From contig NZ_JACIGK010000022.1 in assembly GCF_014197915.1 (NCBI RefSeq), positions 21,870-85,869 on the forward strand: a stretch of DNA of 64,000 nt, written 5' to 3'. Shown piece after piece: positions 9,321 through 18,687 of the stretch. The stretch's first letter is position 1. Every line of letters begins with the position of its first letter. Under the pieces are notes generated by a model. That model was not told the origin of the DNA and made no database searches. It was given only the letters and a program-made list of their open reading frames with translations. The position numbers and the translations under genes were made by a program. Origin of the DNA: Roseospira visakhapatnamensis (lineage in GTDB: Bacteria > Pseudomonadota > Alphaproteobacteria > Rhodospirillales > Rhodospirillaceae).

Positions 9321-10599
9321 GACGCGCGGCCTCCTCTCCGGCCCGGCGCCCGAACACCGCGCTCACGGTCAACGCGGTGCCGGACAGATAGCGCCCGCCC
9401 AACAGGGCCGGCGCCATGATCATCCCGGCGGCGAACACGCCCGGCCATGGGCGCCCCCGTCCGTCCAGCACCCGGGCGCGGTCGTCCACCCGCACCCCCA
9501 GTCCGGTGAAGGTCAGGCCGGGCCGCAGGGACAGCGTGAACCAGGGGGGGCCGCCACCGGGACCATGGCACGCCAGGGTCCCGGCCAGACGACCGGCATC
9601 GAGCCCGAGGCACGCCGCCAGCGCCAGCGTGTCCAACGTCCGAACCGGGGGATACACCCGGGGGCCGAGGCGCGCCAGCCCCGCCGCGTCCAGGATCACG
9701 TGCGCGATCTGGCCGGGAGCCTCGGCCACCAGCCGCCCCCAATTGGCATAGCGCGGCGAGCCCCTCTCCGCCGCCGGGTCCACCAGCGGCCGGCCGTCGC
9801 GGTCCAGCACCAGGCCGTCGGTCATGCCCTCGGCGCGGGTCACGATGCCGCCGTCATCAGCCGGGGACCGGGCGTCCACCGCCACCAGGTGACCCCGCGC
9901 CGCATCGCCGACCGGCATCGCCCCCTGATCCAGCAGCGCCCGCAGCAGGCGCCCGTCCGCATGGGGCGTGCCCCGGTTGACGAACCCGTCGGCGGCCGGC
10001 CCGAAGGTCTCACGAAGCCAGCCACGGTTGGCCTGGAAGCCGCCGGTGGCCACCACCACGGCGCCGGTCGCGATCCGCCGGGTCGCGCCGTCCCGGGTAA
10101 TCGTGACGCCACCGCCGGGGTCCACGTCCGCCACCGTCACCCCATGACGCACCACGACCCCCAACCGCGCGGCGGTCCGAACCAGGGCGTTGACCATGGC
10201 CGTGCCGCCCCCCAGCAGGAACACCGTGCGCCGCGAATAGGGCAGCATGCCGCCCGCGCGCGGCTGAAAGGCCACGCCCTGGGCCGCCAGCCAGGCCGGC
10301 AGGTCCACCGAGTCCGCCACCAGCCGCGCCGCCAGGGCCTCGTCCAGGGTATCCCCGCCCACCCGGCGCAGGTCGGTCCGGAACTCGGCCTCGGGATAGG
10401 CGTCGGCGACCAGCGGGGACGGCCCGTCGTGGGCCACCCGCATGTTGCGGGCATGTCGGGTGTTCCCCCCCCGAAGCGCCTCCGGCGCCTGATCCAGCAG
10501 CCAGACCGACGCCCCCGCCCGCCGCGCGACGATGGCCGCGCAGAGGGCGGCCAGGCCACCGCCGGCCACCAGCACCTCCGGTGGGCCGTCCGCCGTCAT
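9304..10599 (-). CDS. cobZ: CobZ-type precorrin-3B synthase, flavoprotein subunit (TcuA-like)
   Basis: FAD-dependent oxidoreductase of 431 residues. The N-terminal Rossmann segment is VLVAGGGLAALCAAIVARR at about 9-27. VVVATGGFQANRGWL lies in the middle, and the FAD-closing segment PWPGVFAAGMIMAPALLGGRYLS is near the C-terminus. It belongs to the TcuA/fumarate-reductase-like family that includes the flavin half of CobZ. The start MTADGPPEV was chosen because the 17 preceding codons are not conserved. Its 3' end overlaps the membrane subunit by 17 bp. No cobG is visible in the window, which supports assignment to the precorrin-3A to 3B oxidation. Confidence 0.82.
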   Translation of the reverse strand: MTADGPPEVLVAGGGLAALCAAIVARRAGASVWLLDQAPEALRGGNTRHARNMRVAHDGPSPLVADAYPEAEFRTDLRRVGGDTLDEALAARLVADSVDLPAWLAAQGVAFQPRAGGMLPYSRRTVFLLGGGTAMVNALVRTAARLGVVVRHGVTVADVDPGGGVTITRDGATRRIATGAVVVATGGFQANRGWLRETFGPAADGFVNRGTPHADGRLLRALLDQGAMPVGDAARGHLVAVDARSPADDGGIVTRAEGMTDGLVLDRDGRPLVDPAAERGSPRYANWGRLVAEAPGQIAHVILDAAGLARLGPRVYPPVRTLDTLALAACLGLDAGRLAGTLACHGPGGGPPWFTLSLRPGLTFTGLGVRVDDRARVLDGRGRPWPGVFAAGMIMAPALLGGRYLSGTALTVSAVFGRRAGEEAARHALDL

Positions 10600-10733
10600 G
10601 GACGCGTGGTCCCGGCAAACCCGGCGCCGCGCCCCAGCGCCACGCGGCAACTCCTGCCGGGCAAGGAGCGTCGCCCCGCATCACCGGGTCCGCCAACACC
10701 CTGAACGGCAAGGCCTTGACGACCCGTCCGCGC

Positions 10734-10749
10734 TGGCACGGGGTGTGCT
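10734..10749 (+). promoter_or_regulatory. Predicted sigma-54 (RpoN) promoter for the hook gene
   Basis: TGGCACG-GGGT-GTGCT matches the -24/-12 consensus TGGCACG-N4-TTGCW at all but one position and has exact GG-to-GC spacing. It ends 49 bp upstream of the ATG of a flagellar hook gene, a gene class often under RpoN control. The expected transcription start is near 10760. Confidence 0.72.
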
Positions 10750-10797
10750 TCTCCGACAGGTGGTGTGGTCTGTCCCGAGCCCAGTCGGAGCCTCGAC

Positions 10798-12045
10798 ATG
10801 AGCGTGTTCGCCTCCCTGCATACCTCGTCCCAGGCCATGATGACGCAATCCCACGTGATGGAGCGCATCAGCGGCAACGTGGCCAACATCAATACCACGG
10901 GCTACAAGAGCTTCAACGCGCACCTCCAGGATTCGGTCAACCACATCAACACCAAGGGGACGTTCCTGACGGTGGACGCCGTGGACGTGCGCCAGGCCGA
11001 CAAGCAGGGCATCATCCAGTCCACCGGGCGCGACCTGGACGTGGCCATCAACGGCCAGGGGTTCTTCATCACCAATCCGGCCTTCGATGGCACCGGCACC
11101 CAGCACTTCACGCGCAACGGCTCGACCGGCATGCGGGTGGCCGACGACGGCAACGCCTACCTGACCACCCTGGACGGCCAGTACTTCATGGGATGGTCCG
11201 CCGACGCCACCGACGCCGACGGCACCATCGACACCACCCAGCCGCTGGCCCCCATCCAGGTCAACAGCGCGGACAGCCTGCCGGGCGCCGCCACGACGGC
11301 CATCACCTACGCGGCCAACGTGGATGCCGGCAGCACCACGGGGCACACCTTCGAAAGCCGCGTATGGTCCAACCCGGACGAGACCGGGAAGAACGATCCC
11401 TATGCCCTGGTCATGACCTGGCAGCCGAGGTCCGACGAACTCAACACCTGGACCGTGAGCTACAGCGTCCGCGATCCGCTCGGCGCCACCACCACGCTGG
11501 CCGACACCACCACGGTGGCCTTCGGCGGGACCGGCCGCTACCTCACCCCGACCGAGGACATCACGGTGACCGTGCCCTTCGCCGACGGCACCGACACCAC
11601 CGTCACCCTGGACCTGACGGGCATGACCCAGTACGGCGACACCGGCTTCCAGGAGCACTACCAGGACGCCAACGGCTATCCCGACGGGACCCTGGCGGGG
11701 GTTTCGTTCGACGTGTTCGGGCAGTTGACCGCGCGATACAGCAATGGCGAGGCCCGCGTGCTGTCACAACTGGCGCTCGCCGACTTCCCCGCGCCGCAAA
11801 ACCTGCTGGATGCCGGGTCGACCATGTTCACCTACAGGGTGGAGGCCGGCGAGCCCGATATCTTCGCGGTCACGAACACACTGGCGCGCACGGCCATCAT
11901 TCCGGGATCCCTGGAAGGCTCGACCGTCGATCTGGCCCAGGAATTCACCACCATGATCACCACCCAGAAGGCCTATTCGTCCTCGGCCACGGTCTACCGC
12001 AGCAGCGACGAGATGATCCGCACCGCGACAGACCTGAAGCAGTAG
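10798..12045 (+). CDS. flgE: Flagellar hook protein, FlgE family
   Basis: Protein of 415 residues. The N-terminal flagellar rod/hook signature is SHVMERISGNVANINTTGYKSF. DVAINGQGFFI lies near residue 78. The C-terminal helix that packs against the N-terminus is VDLAQEFTTMITTQKAYSSSATVYRSSDEM. Length and the Thr/Asp-rich middle domain fit the hook protein rather than the FlgF/FlgG rod proteins. Hook subunits are exported by the flagellar type III apparatus and polymerise into the universal joint. No other flagellar gene lies in the window. The start was chosen 33 bp inside the longer frame, at MSVFASLHTSSQ. It converges with hemW, 17 bp away. Confidence 0.87.
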   Translation: MSVFASLHTSSQAMMTQSHVMERISGNVANINTTGYKSFNAHLQDSVNHINTKGTFLTVDAVDVRQADKQGIIQSTGRDLDVAINGQGFFITNPAFDGTGTQHFTRNGSTGMRVADDGNAYLTTLDGQYFMGWSADATDADGTIDTTQPLAPIQVNSADSLPGAATTAITYAANVDAGSTTGHTFESRVWSNPDETGKNDPYALVMTWQPRSDELNTWTVSYSVRDPLGATTTLADTTTVAFGGTGRYLTPTEDITVTVPFADGTDTTVTLDLTGMTQYGDTGFQEHYQDANGYPDGTLAGVSFDVFGQLTARYSNGEARVLSQLALADFPAPQNLLDAGSTMFTYRVEAGEPDIFAVTNTLARTAIIPGSLEGSTVDLAQEFTTMITTQKAYSSSATVYRSSDEMIRTATDLKQ

Positions 12046-12062
12046 GCGGCCCCGACCGCCCC

Positions 12063-13259
12063 CTACCCCGCCAGCAGCCGCCCCGTCACCGCGTTGAGGC
12101 AAAGGCGCCCGGCCGGCGTGGTCGCCAGCCGCCGGCCATCCCAGGTCACCAGGTCCAGATCGGCCAACGCGGCCAGCGCCTTGCCATCCACCACGTCGGT
12201 GAGCGGCATCCCCGACAGCCGCGCGAACCGCGTGGCGTCTATCCCCTCGGTCAGGCGCAGCCCCACCAGCACCCGCTCCACGGCGCGCTCGGCCGGCGTC
12301 AGGGCCGCCCGCTCCGCCACCCCGTGGCCGTCGCGGGCCACCCGGTCCAGCCAGGCGCCGGGGTGGGAGATGCAGCGCGTCGCCACGCCCCCCATCCGTC
12401 CATGCGCGCCCGGACCGATGCCGATGTAATCGCCACCCCGCCAGATGTCCCGGTTGTGCCGGCATTCAACCCCGGACCGGGCGTGGTTCGACACCTCGTA
12501 GGCCGGCATCCCGGCGGCGGCGGTCAGATCCTGAGTCACCTCGAACAGGTCCGCCGCCCAGTCTTCCCGGATGTCCTCGTCCGGCAAGGACAGCAGCCCG
12601 GCCCGGGCGCGGCCGAAGAAGGCGGTGCCGCGCTCGATGGTCAACTGGTAGAGCGACAGGTGCTCGGTCCCCAGCGCCAGCGCCTCCCGCAGCGACGCCG
12701 TCCAGTCCTCCCGGGTCTGCCCGGGCGCGGCGTAGATCAGATCGATGGACACGCGCGGAAAGGTGGCTTGGGCCAGGTCCAGCGCCGCCAGCGCCTCGGA
12801 CCGGTCGTGACGGCGCCCCAGGACGGCGAGGATCGCGTCGTCCAGCGCCTGCACCCCCAGGGACAACCGGGTCACCCCGGCGGCGCGCACCCCGGCGAAG
12901 CGCGCCCGGTCCACGGCGCCCGGGTTGGCCTCCAGGGTGACCTCCAGGTCGGGGGCCAGGGGAAACAGGCGGGCGGCGGCGTCCAGCACGGCGCCGACGA
13001 TGGCCGGGTCCATCAGCGAGGGTGTGCCGCCGCCAAAGAACACGCTGGCCAGAGACGCGCGCGGCCGCCCGTTCGCGACGGACTCCATCTCGCGGACATA
13101 GGCGCGTGCCCAGACGTCAGGGTCCGGATCCCGAAGGACATGGCTGTTGAAATCACAGTACGGACACTTGGACAGGCACCAGGGCCAGTGCACATACAGG
13201 CCAAGGTCCGGGTCGCCGGCCGATCCGTCGACGGTCGGCGCGAACCCCGGCCTCGTCAC
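12063..13259 (-). CDS. hemW: HemW, radical SAM heme chaperone
   Basis: Protein of 398 residues. The radical SAM cluster motif is WCLSKCPYCDF (CxxxCxxC) at about residues 24-34. SVFFGGGTPSLM, SLGVQALDD and ECRHNRDIWRGGDYIGIGPGAHG follow. The fourth cysteine typical of coproporphyrinogen oxidase HemN is absent, so this is HemW, a heme-binding chaperone for respiratory enzymes. The likely start is a GTG at 13259, which overlaps the TGA of ubiB (GTGA). An adjacent GTG one codon upstream is equally possible. It is the third gene of the ubiE-ubiB-hemW unit. Confidence 0.88.
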   Translation of the reverse strand: MTRPGFAPTVDGSAGDPDLGLYVHWPWCLSKCPYCDFNSHVLRDPDPDVWARAYVREMESVANGRPRASLASVFFGGGTPSLMDPAIVGAVLDAAARLFPLAPDLEVTLEANPGAVDRARFAGVRAAGVTRLSLGVQALDDAILAVLGRRHDRSEALAALDLAQATFPRVSIDLIYAAPGQTREDWTASLREALALGTEHLSLYQLTIERGTAFFGRARAGLLSLPDEDIREDWAADLFEVTQDLTAAAGMPAYEVSNHARSGVECRHNRDIWRGGDYIGIGPGAHGRMGGVATRCISHPGAWLDRVARDGHGVAERAALTPAERAVERVLVGLRLTEGIDATRFARLSGMPLTDVVDGKALAALADLDLVTWDGRRLATTPAGRLCLNAVTGRLLAG

Positions 13260-14827
13260 CACCCGACCGTCAACTGAACGGCCAGCAAGGTCCCCAGCAC
13301 CGCCACCAGCATCCACGGCAGGATCATCAGCATCGCGTTGGAGCGCTTCGGCCGCATGGCCTTGACCGTTTCCGGATGCAGGCGCAGGCCGTCGGCGCTG
13401 AGCAACGCGGCGGCGCGGTCCGCATGGGCCAGGATGCGCGGCAGGCGCTCGGCGGTACTCTGCAGGGTGTCCATGCCGTCCCGCAGGCGGCCCATGGGTC
13501 CCATGGTCTCGGCCATCCAGGACTCGATCAGCGGCTGCGCCAGTTCCCACATGTTCACGTCGGGCGCCACGCGGCGGCCCACGCCCTCGGTCACCAGCAT
13601 GCTCTTCTGCAGCATGAGCAGCGACGGCTGGGCCTCCATGTGGAAGGTCTCGGTCACCTGGAAGAGTTGGGCCAGCAGGCGGGCGATGGAGATTTCGGCG
13701 AGCGGCTTGCCCATGATCGGCTCGGCGATGGAGCGGCTGGCCTGGGTGAACGCCTCCACCGACTGGTCGGCGGGGACCCAGCCGGCCACGAAATGCGCCT
13801 CGGCCACGCGCCGGTAGTCGGCGGTCAGGAACCCCAGCAGCATTTGCCCCAGGGTGCGCCGGGTGGACGGGTCGATACGGCCCATGATGCCGAAGTCCAC
13901 GGCGACGACGGTGCCGTCCGGCTCCACGAACAGGTTGCCCGGGTGCATGTCGGCGTGAAAGAAGCCGTCTCGGAAGACCATGTTGAAGAAGGCATTGGAG
14001 GCGCGGCGAATGACCTCCAGCGGGTCCAGGCCGGCGGCGACCAGGTGGTCCACCTCGTCCACCGGCAGGCCGACGATGCGCTCCTGCGTCATCACCCGCT
14101 GGGCGGTGCGGGTCCAGTCCACATCGGGCACGCGGAAGGTCTCGTCGCCGGCGAAGTTCTCGGCCATCTCGCAGGCGGCGGCGGCCTCGAAACGCAGGTC
14201 CATTTCCATGTGCACCGACGCCTCGAAGGTGCGCACGGTCTCGGAGGGCTTCAGGCGCCGCAACGCCGGCTGGGTGGCCTCCATCACCTCCGCCAGCCAG
14301 TCCATCAGCGCCAGGTCGCGCCGGAACGCCTCGTCCACGCCCGGACGCAACACCTTGACCGCCACCTTGCGGCCCTCGGGGTAGCTGTCCTCGGGATGCG
14401 TGATGGCGAAGTGCACCTGGGCGATGGAGGCCGCGGCCACCGGCTCCGGCTCGAAGGTGAGGAACACCGCCTCAAGCGGGCGATCCAGTTCGGACTCGAC
14501 GATGCGCCGCACCTCGTCGAAGGAAAACGGCGGCAACTGGTCCTGAAGCTCGGTCAGGTCGGTGGCGACCTCCTCGCCCAGCAGGTCGGTGCGAATGGAC
14601 AGGGCCTGCCCGACCTTGATCGCCGTCGGTCCCAGTTCGGTGAGCGCGCGGGCCAGTCGCTGACCCGGTCGTCCGGGCGCGTCCCGGCGCGACACCAGCC
14701 GCGCGGCCGCCACCACCGGCGCCGCCACGCCCACCCTGTCCAGCAGGAACAGGGCATCGTGACGGGCCATGACGCGGGCGATCACCCACAGCCGGGAGAG
14801 ATTGCGAAAGAGACGGGGTGTCATCAC
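13256..14827 (-). CDS. ubiB: UbiB, ABC1-type kinase-like protein of ubiquinone biosynthesis
   Basis: Protein of 523 residues. It carries the ABC1/UbiB invariant KxGQ motif (TAIKVGQALSIRTDLLG) near residue 92. An alanine-containing nucleotide loop, the kinase-like catalytic segment FFHADMHPGNLFVEPDGTVV and AVDFGIMGRID are also present. The C-terminal transmembrane helix is MLMILPWMLVAVLGTLLAV. UbiB is an atypical ATPase that supports coenzyme Q assembly at the inner membrane. It follows ubiE by 99 bp and overlaps hemW. The start is one of two adjacent ATG codons. Confidence 0.92.
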   Translation of the reverse strand: MMTPRLFRNLSRLWVIARVMARHDALFLLDRVGVAAPVVAAARLVSRRDAPGRPGQRLARALTELGPTAIKVGQALSIRTDLLGEEVATDLTELQDQLPPFSFDEVRRIVESELDRPLEAVFLTFEPEPVAAASIAQVHFAITHPEDSYPEGRKVAVKVLRPGVDEAFRRDLALMDWLAEVMEATQPALRRLKPSETVRTFEASVHMEMDLRFEAAAACEMAENFAGDETFRVPDVDWTRTAQRVMTQERIVGLPVDEVDHLVAAGLDPLEVIRRASNAFFNMVFRDGFFHADMHPGNLFVEPDGTVVAVDFGIMGRIDPSTRRTLGQMLLGFLTADYRRVAEAHFVAGWVPADQSVEAFTQASRSIAEPIMGKPLAEISIARLLAQLFQVTETFHMEAQPSLLMLQKSMLVTEGVGRRVAPDVNMWELAQPLIESWMAETMGPMGRLRDGMDTLQSTAERLPRILAHADRAAALLSADGLRLHPETVKAMRPKRSNAMLMILPWMLVAVLGTLLAVQLTVGW

Positions 14828-14926
14828 CGGAGCGTGGATCCTGCCGCATGCGACGGGCGGTCGTAAGTCATGACCGGGGTCCTGGACGGAAGCAAGGCCG
14901 GCGCGCCCGGCCGGCCGGAAAGCGGA

Positions 14927-15820
14927 TCACAGGCGCCAGCCCGAGTGGATGGCGGCGATACCGCCGGACAGGTTGCGGTGGCGCGGGCGCCGCAGCCCGG
15001 CCGCCGCCATGCGCCGGCACAACTCCTGCTGCGGCGGGAACCGGCGAATGCTCTCGGCCAGATACTGGTACGCCTCTTTGTTTCCGGCCACGAAGCGGCC
15101 CAGGTTGGGCAGCACCGAGAACGAATAGGTATCATACAGCTTGTCCAGCACCGGCATGACCACCGTGCTGAACTCCAGGCAGAAGAAGCGCCCCCCCGGC
15201 TTCAGCACCCGGCGCGCCTCGGCCAGGGCGGCGTCGATGTTGGTCACGTTCCGCAGGCAGAAGGCGATGGTGTAGACGTCGACGCTGGCGTCGGCCACCG
15301 GCAGGGTCTCGGCATCGCCCACCAGCCACTCCAGGCCCTCGACGAGCCCCCGGTTCATGGCCCGGTCGCGGCCCACGGTGATCATCTCGGCGTTGATGTC
15401 GCAGACCATCACCCGGCCCCCGCCCGGCGGCCCGGCCAGGGCATGGGCCGCGTCGTCCTGGTCCGGCCGGTCCGATCCGGTGTCGTCCAGCGGCGCGGCG
15501 CGGCGGGCATCGGCGCGGGCGCGGCGCTCCATGCGCTCCAGGATGCGGAAGGCGATGTCGCCGGTGCCCCCGCCCACGTCCAGGCAGGTCATACCCGGAC
15601 GCGGCGCCACCTGGGCCACGAACGAGTCCTTCCAGAGACGATGAACGCCACCGCTCATCAGGTCATTCATGAGGTCATAGCGGCCGGCGACGGAGTCGAA
15701 CACGTCGCGCACGAGCCCCGCCTTTTCGGCGCGGCCCACGGTACGATACCCGAAATGGGTGGTGTCCGGACCGGCCTGGGAAGCGCCGGCGGCGGAGCGG
15801 TCGGAGGTCTGCTGCGTCAT
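14927..15820 (-). CDS. ubiE: UbiE, demethylmenaquinone/ubiquinone C-methyltransferase
   Basis: Class I SAM methyltransferase of 297 residues. THFGYRTVGRAEKAGLVRDVF at the N-terminus is the standard UbiE start. CLDVGGGTGDIAFRIL is the SAM motif I, followed by FCLRNVTNID and KPGGRFFCLEFS. AGGTGCGCGCCATG gives a Shine-Dalgarno for the ATG at 15820, which I prefer to the GTG nine bases upstream. Between motif I and the MVCDINAEM strand there is an insertion of about 30 charged residues (from RRARADARRAAP to LAGPPGGG) that is absent from the usual family. First gene of the ubiE-ubiB-hemW set. Confidence 0.92.
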   Translation of the reverse strand: MTQQTSDRSAAGASQAGPDTTHFGYRTVGRAEKAGLVRDVFDSVAGRYDLMNDLMSGGVHRLWKDSFVAQVAPRPGMTCLDVGGGTGDIAFRILERMERRARADARRAAPLDDTGSDRPDQDDAAHALAGPPGGGRVMVCDINAEMITVGRDRAMNRGLVEGLEWLVGDAETLPVADASVDVYTIAFCLRNVTNIDAALAEARRVLKPGGRFFCLEFSTVVMPVLDKLYDTYSFSVLPNLGRFVAGNKEAYQYLAESIRRFPPQQELCRRMAAAGLRRPRHRNLSGGIAAIHSGWRL

Positions 15821-15891
15821 GGCGCGCACCTTACCGGAACACGGTGGGGGGGGCTAGACGGATCTTGCGGGCCACGCGGCGCTGGGCCGGG

Positions 15892-16785
15892 TCACTCGCC
15901 GGACGACGCGGACCGGGCCCCCAGGGCCACGGCCAGCACCGCCAGGGGCGGGCGGCCGGCGGCCTCCGCCACGGTCTTGAGGCGGTCCTCCGGCGTGGCC
16001 TCGATGCCCTGACGGGACAGGCGCCACAGCAGCGCCTCCACCGGTTGACCCTCCTCGGCGGCCAGGTCGGCCAGCGCGCGGCGCCCCACGCCCGTGCCGG
16101 CGAAACGGGCCTCGATGGTCTGGACGGTCGGCGGCCCCGTGTCCGGTGACGAGGCCGCCTCCGCCGAGACGTCCTCCAGGACGGCATAGACCACGGACGG
16201 GGGCAACCCGTTGTCGTCGGCGATGCGGCGCAAGGTGGTCCGGCGGCCATCGGCAATCGTCAGGCCGGCGGCGGTCAAGGCGGCCAGCGCCGCGTCGGGG
16301 TCCTTGTGCGTGCGGAACGCCAGCGCGGCCAGCGAAACCTCCTCGGCATGGCCGAAGGGCGGCTGGTCCTCCGGCGCGGGCGCCCAGGCGTCGCGCGCGG
16401 CCTCGTTCAGGTCGAGCACGAGGGTCACCGGCGGCACGCGCAGCACCGCGCCCACCGACAGCGCCCCCAGGATGACCAGCGCCGCCAGCCCCTCGACGCG
16501 GGGGATGGCGTGTCCCCGCGCCCGGGTCCGCAGGTGATGCAGGAACGGCTTCCAGTTGTTGACCAGATGCCAGACGCCGGCCCCCAGGAACAGGACGCTC
16601 GCCACGATGTGCCAGTCGCCCCACTGGTCCTTGGTCAGACCCAACAGGGTCCAGTCGACCCAGTGCGCCACCCGACCCGGCGGCGCCAGGAACAGCATCA
16701 CCCCACTGACCGCCATGACCACGAACCCGCCGGCCACCAGCAGGGAAATCAACCCACGCCCGTTGAAGGGCTTGCGCGCCGCCAT
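15892..16785 (-). CDS. DUF4405 domain membrane protein, cytochrome b-like
   Basis: Protein of 297 residues. The N-terminal half has three or four membrane helices, starting ISLLVAGGFVVMAVSGVMLF. Histidines at HWVDW, WHIVASVLF and WHLVNNWKPF recall the DUF4405/cytochrome b561-like fold and may bind heme. The C-terminal half (about residues 150-297) is soluble and contains two similar Ala-rich helical stretches, AGLTIADGRRTTLRRIADD and AGTGVGRRALADLAAEE. GGGAGGAC stands just upstream of the ATG and fixes the start, although the frame is open for 40 more codons. Function unknown; redox partner binding is a guess. Confidence 0.72.
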   Translation of the reverse strand: MAARKPFNGRGLISLLVAGGFVVMAVSGVMLFLAPPGRVAHWVDWTLLGLTKDQWGDWHIVASVLFLGAGVWHLVNNWKPFLHHLRTRARGHAIPRVEGLAALVILGALSVGAVLRVPPVTLVLDLNEAARDAWAPAPEDQPPFGHAEEVSLAALAFRTHKDPDAALAALTAAGLTIADGRRTTLRRIADDNGLPPSVVYAVLEDVSAEAASSPDTGPPTVQTIEARFAGTGVGRRALADLAAEEGQPVEALLWRLSRQGIEATPEDRLKTVAEAAGRPPLAVLAVALGARSASSGE

Positions 16786-17260
16786 GGAGTCCTCCCGTGA
16801 CCAAACGCATGTGGCGCAAGAACACGCGCCGGACGGCGGACCGTCAACCCCATCCCGCAATCGCCGGCCCCGCATCCATGCATGCCGGGAATGACCAGCC
16901 ATCACTTCACGTCATACCCGAAAGGGCCGACACTGCCGGCTTGCGTTTGGCCGGCACCGACCCGCGTGTCCGCCTGGACAAGTCCCAAGACGCCGCGACG
17001 CCGCCCGCCGCCCTGGCGGGACATGGGGTGATCGAGGAGGTCCGCACGGGCGAGGGTGTCTGGGCCGGGCACCGTCAGACATCACGACAACCGGTATGGC
17101 ACGACGGAGAGTCGCCGGGCGCGCATCGGCGCCCGCGATACCGGACCGCATGGCCTTCCAGCCGCCGCGCCCTTGTATCCCCCACGCGACCGGCAACCGG
17201 TGGCCGGAGCGCGGTTCCATGTTTTGGGAAGAATTTGGGTTTTTGGGAAGAGTTTGGACG
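16786..17260. other. Intergenic region with a short direct repeat
   Basis: No convincing gene is seen. The end holds an imperfect tandem pair of about 17 bp (TTTTGGGAAGAATTTGGG, then TTTTTGGGAAGAGTTTGG, 17222-17257) immediately before the ATG of the following small gene. This may form a translation-start or operator element. Confidence 0.45.
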
Positions 17261-17542
17261 ATGATAACGCTTGAAGATTGCTGTGGCCTGAGTGGCGCGC
17301 GGCCGGACGAGGTCATCGTGGTGGCCTACCACGAACGCATGGCGCCCATCCTGGCGGCGGGCAAGGTGCACGGCCTGCTCGCCGAACCAAGGGGCGGCGA
17401 CACCCTGCGGCGGATGATCCTGGACGAACAGGCCCGCGCCGACGGCCGGGGCGACGGGGCGCGCGTCGAGGCCCTGGCGATTCTGTATCGGGAGGCGTGC
17501 CACCTCTACCCGCAAGAGACCGCGTGCCCCGAGAGCCCGTGA
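17261..17542 (+). CDS. Small hypothetical protein
   Basis: Protein of 93 residues beginning MITLEDCCGLSGARPDEVIVV. It is acidic and helical, with a cysteine pair at the start and another cysteine near the end (CHLYPQETAC). It has no membrane segment or signal peptide. The pattern of leading residues (ITLEDC..LSG...DEV..VA.HE) resembles a family of uncharacterised alphaproteobacterial proteins of about 90 residues, but I cannot give a function. The ATG at 17261 was chosen because upstream codons in this frame are non-coding in character. It converges with the peptide transporter operon. Confidence 0.6.
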   Translation: MITLEDCCGLSGARPDEVIVVAYHERMAPILAAGKVHGLLAEPRGGDTLRRMILDEQARADGRGDGARVEALAILYREACHLYPQETACPESP

Positions 17543-17658
17543 CAGGAGGACGGGCGGCGGATCCGCCCGCGACGGCGGGCGACCGGTCCATGGTTTCAGT
17601 CAGCCGATCGAGCGCCTCGCGCACGTGACCGTCGCTCGGGGTCAGGTCACGGATCCCC

Positions 17659-18683
<1,025 letters not shown>

Positions 18684-18687
<4 letters not shown>

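Noticed and set aside
17066..17096. Possible further degenerate end of the structured repeat (GTCAGACATCACGACAACCGGTAT)
   Set aside because: Only scattered matches to the right end, no paired hairpin and no ATACCA partner. Similarity is within chance.
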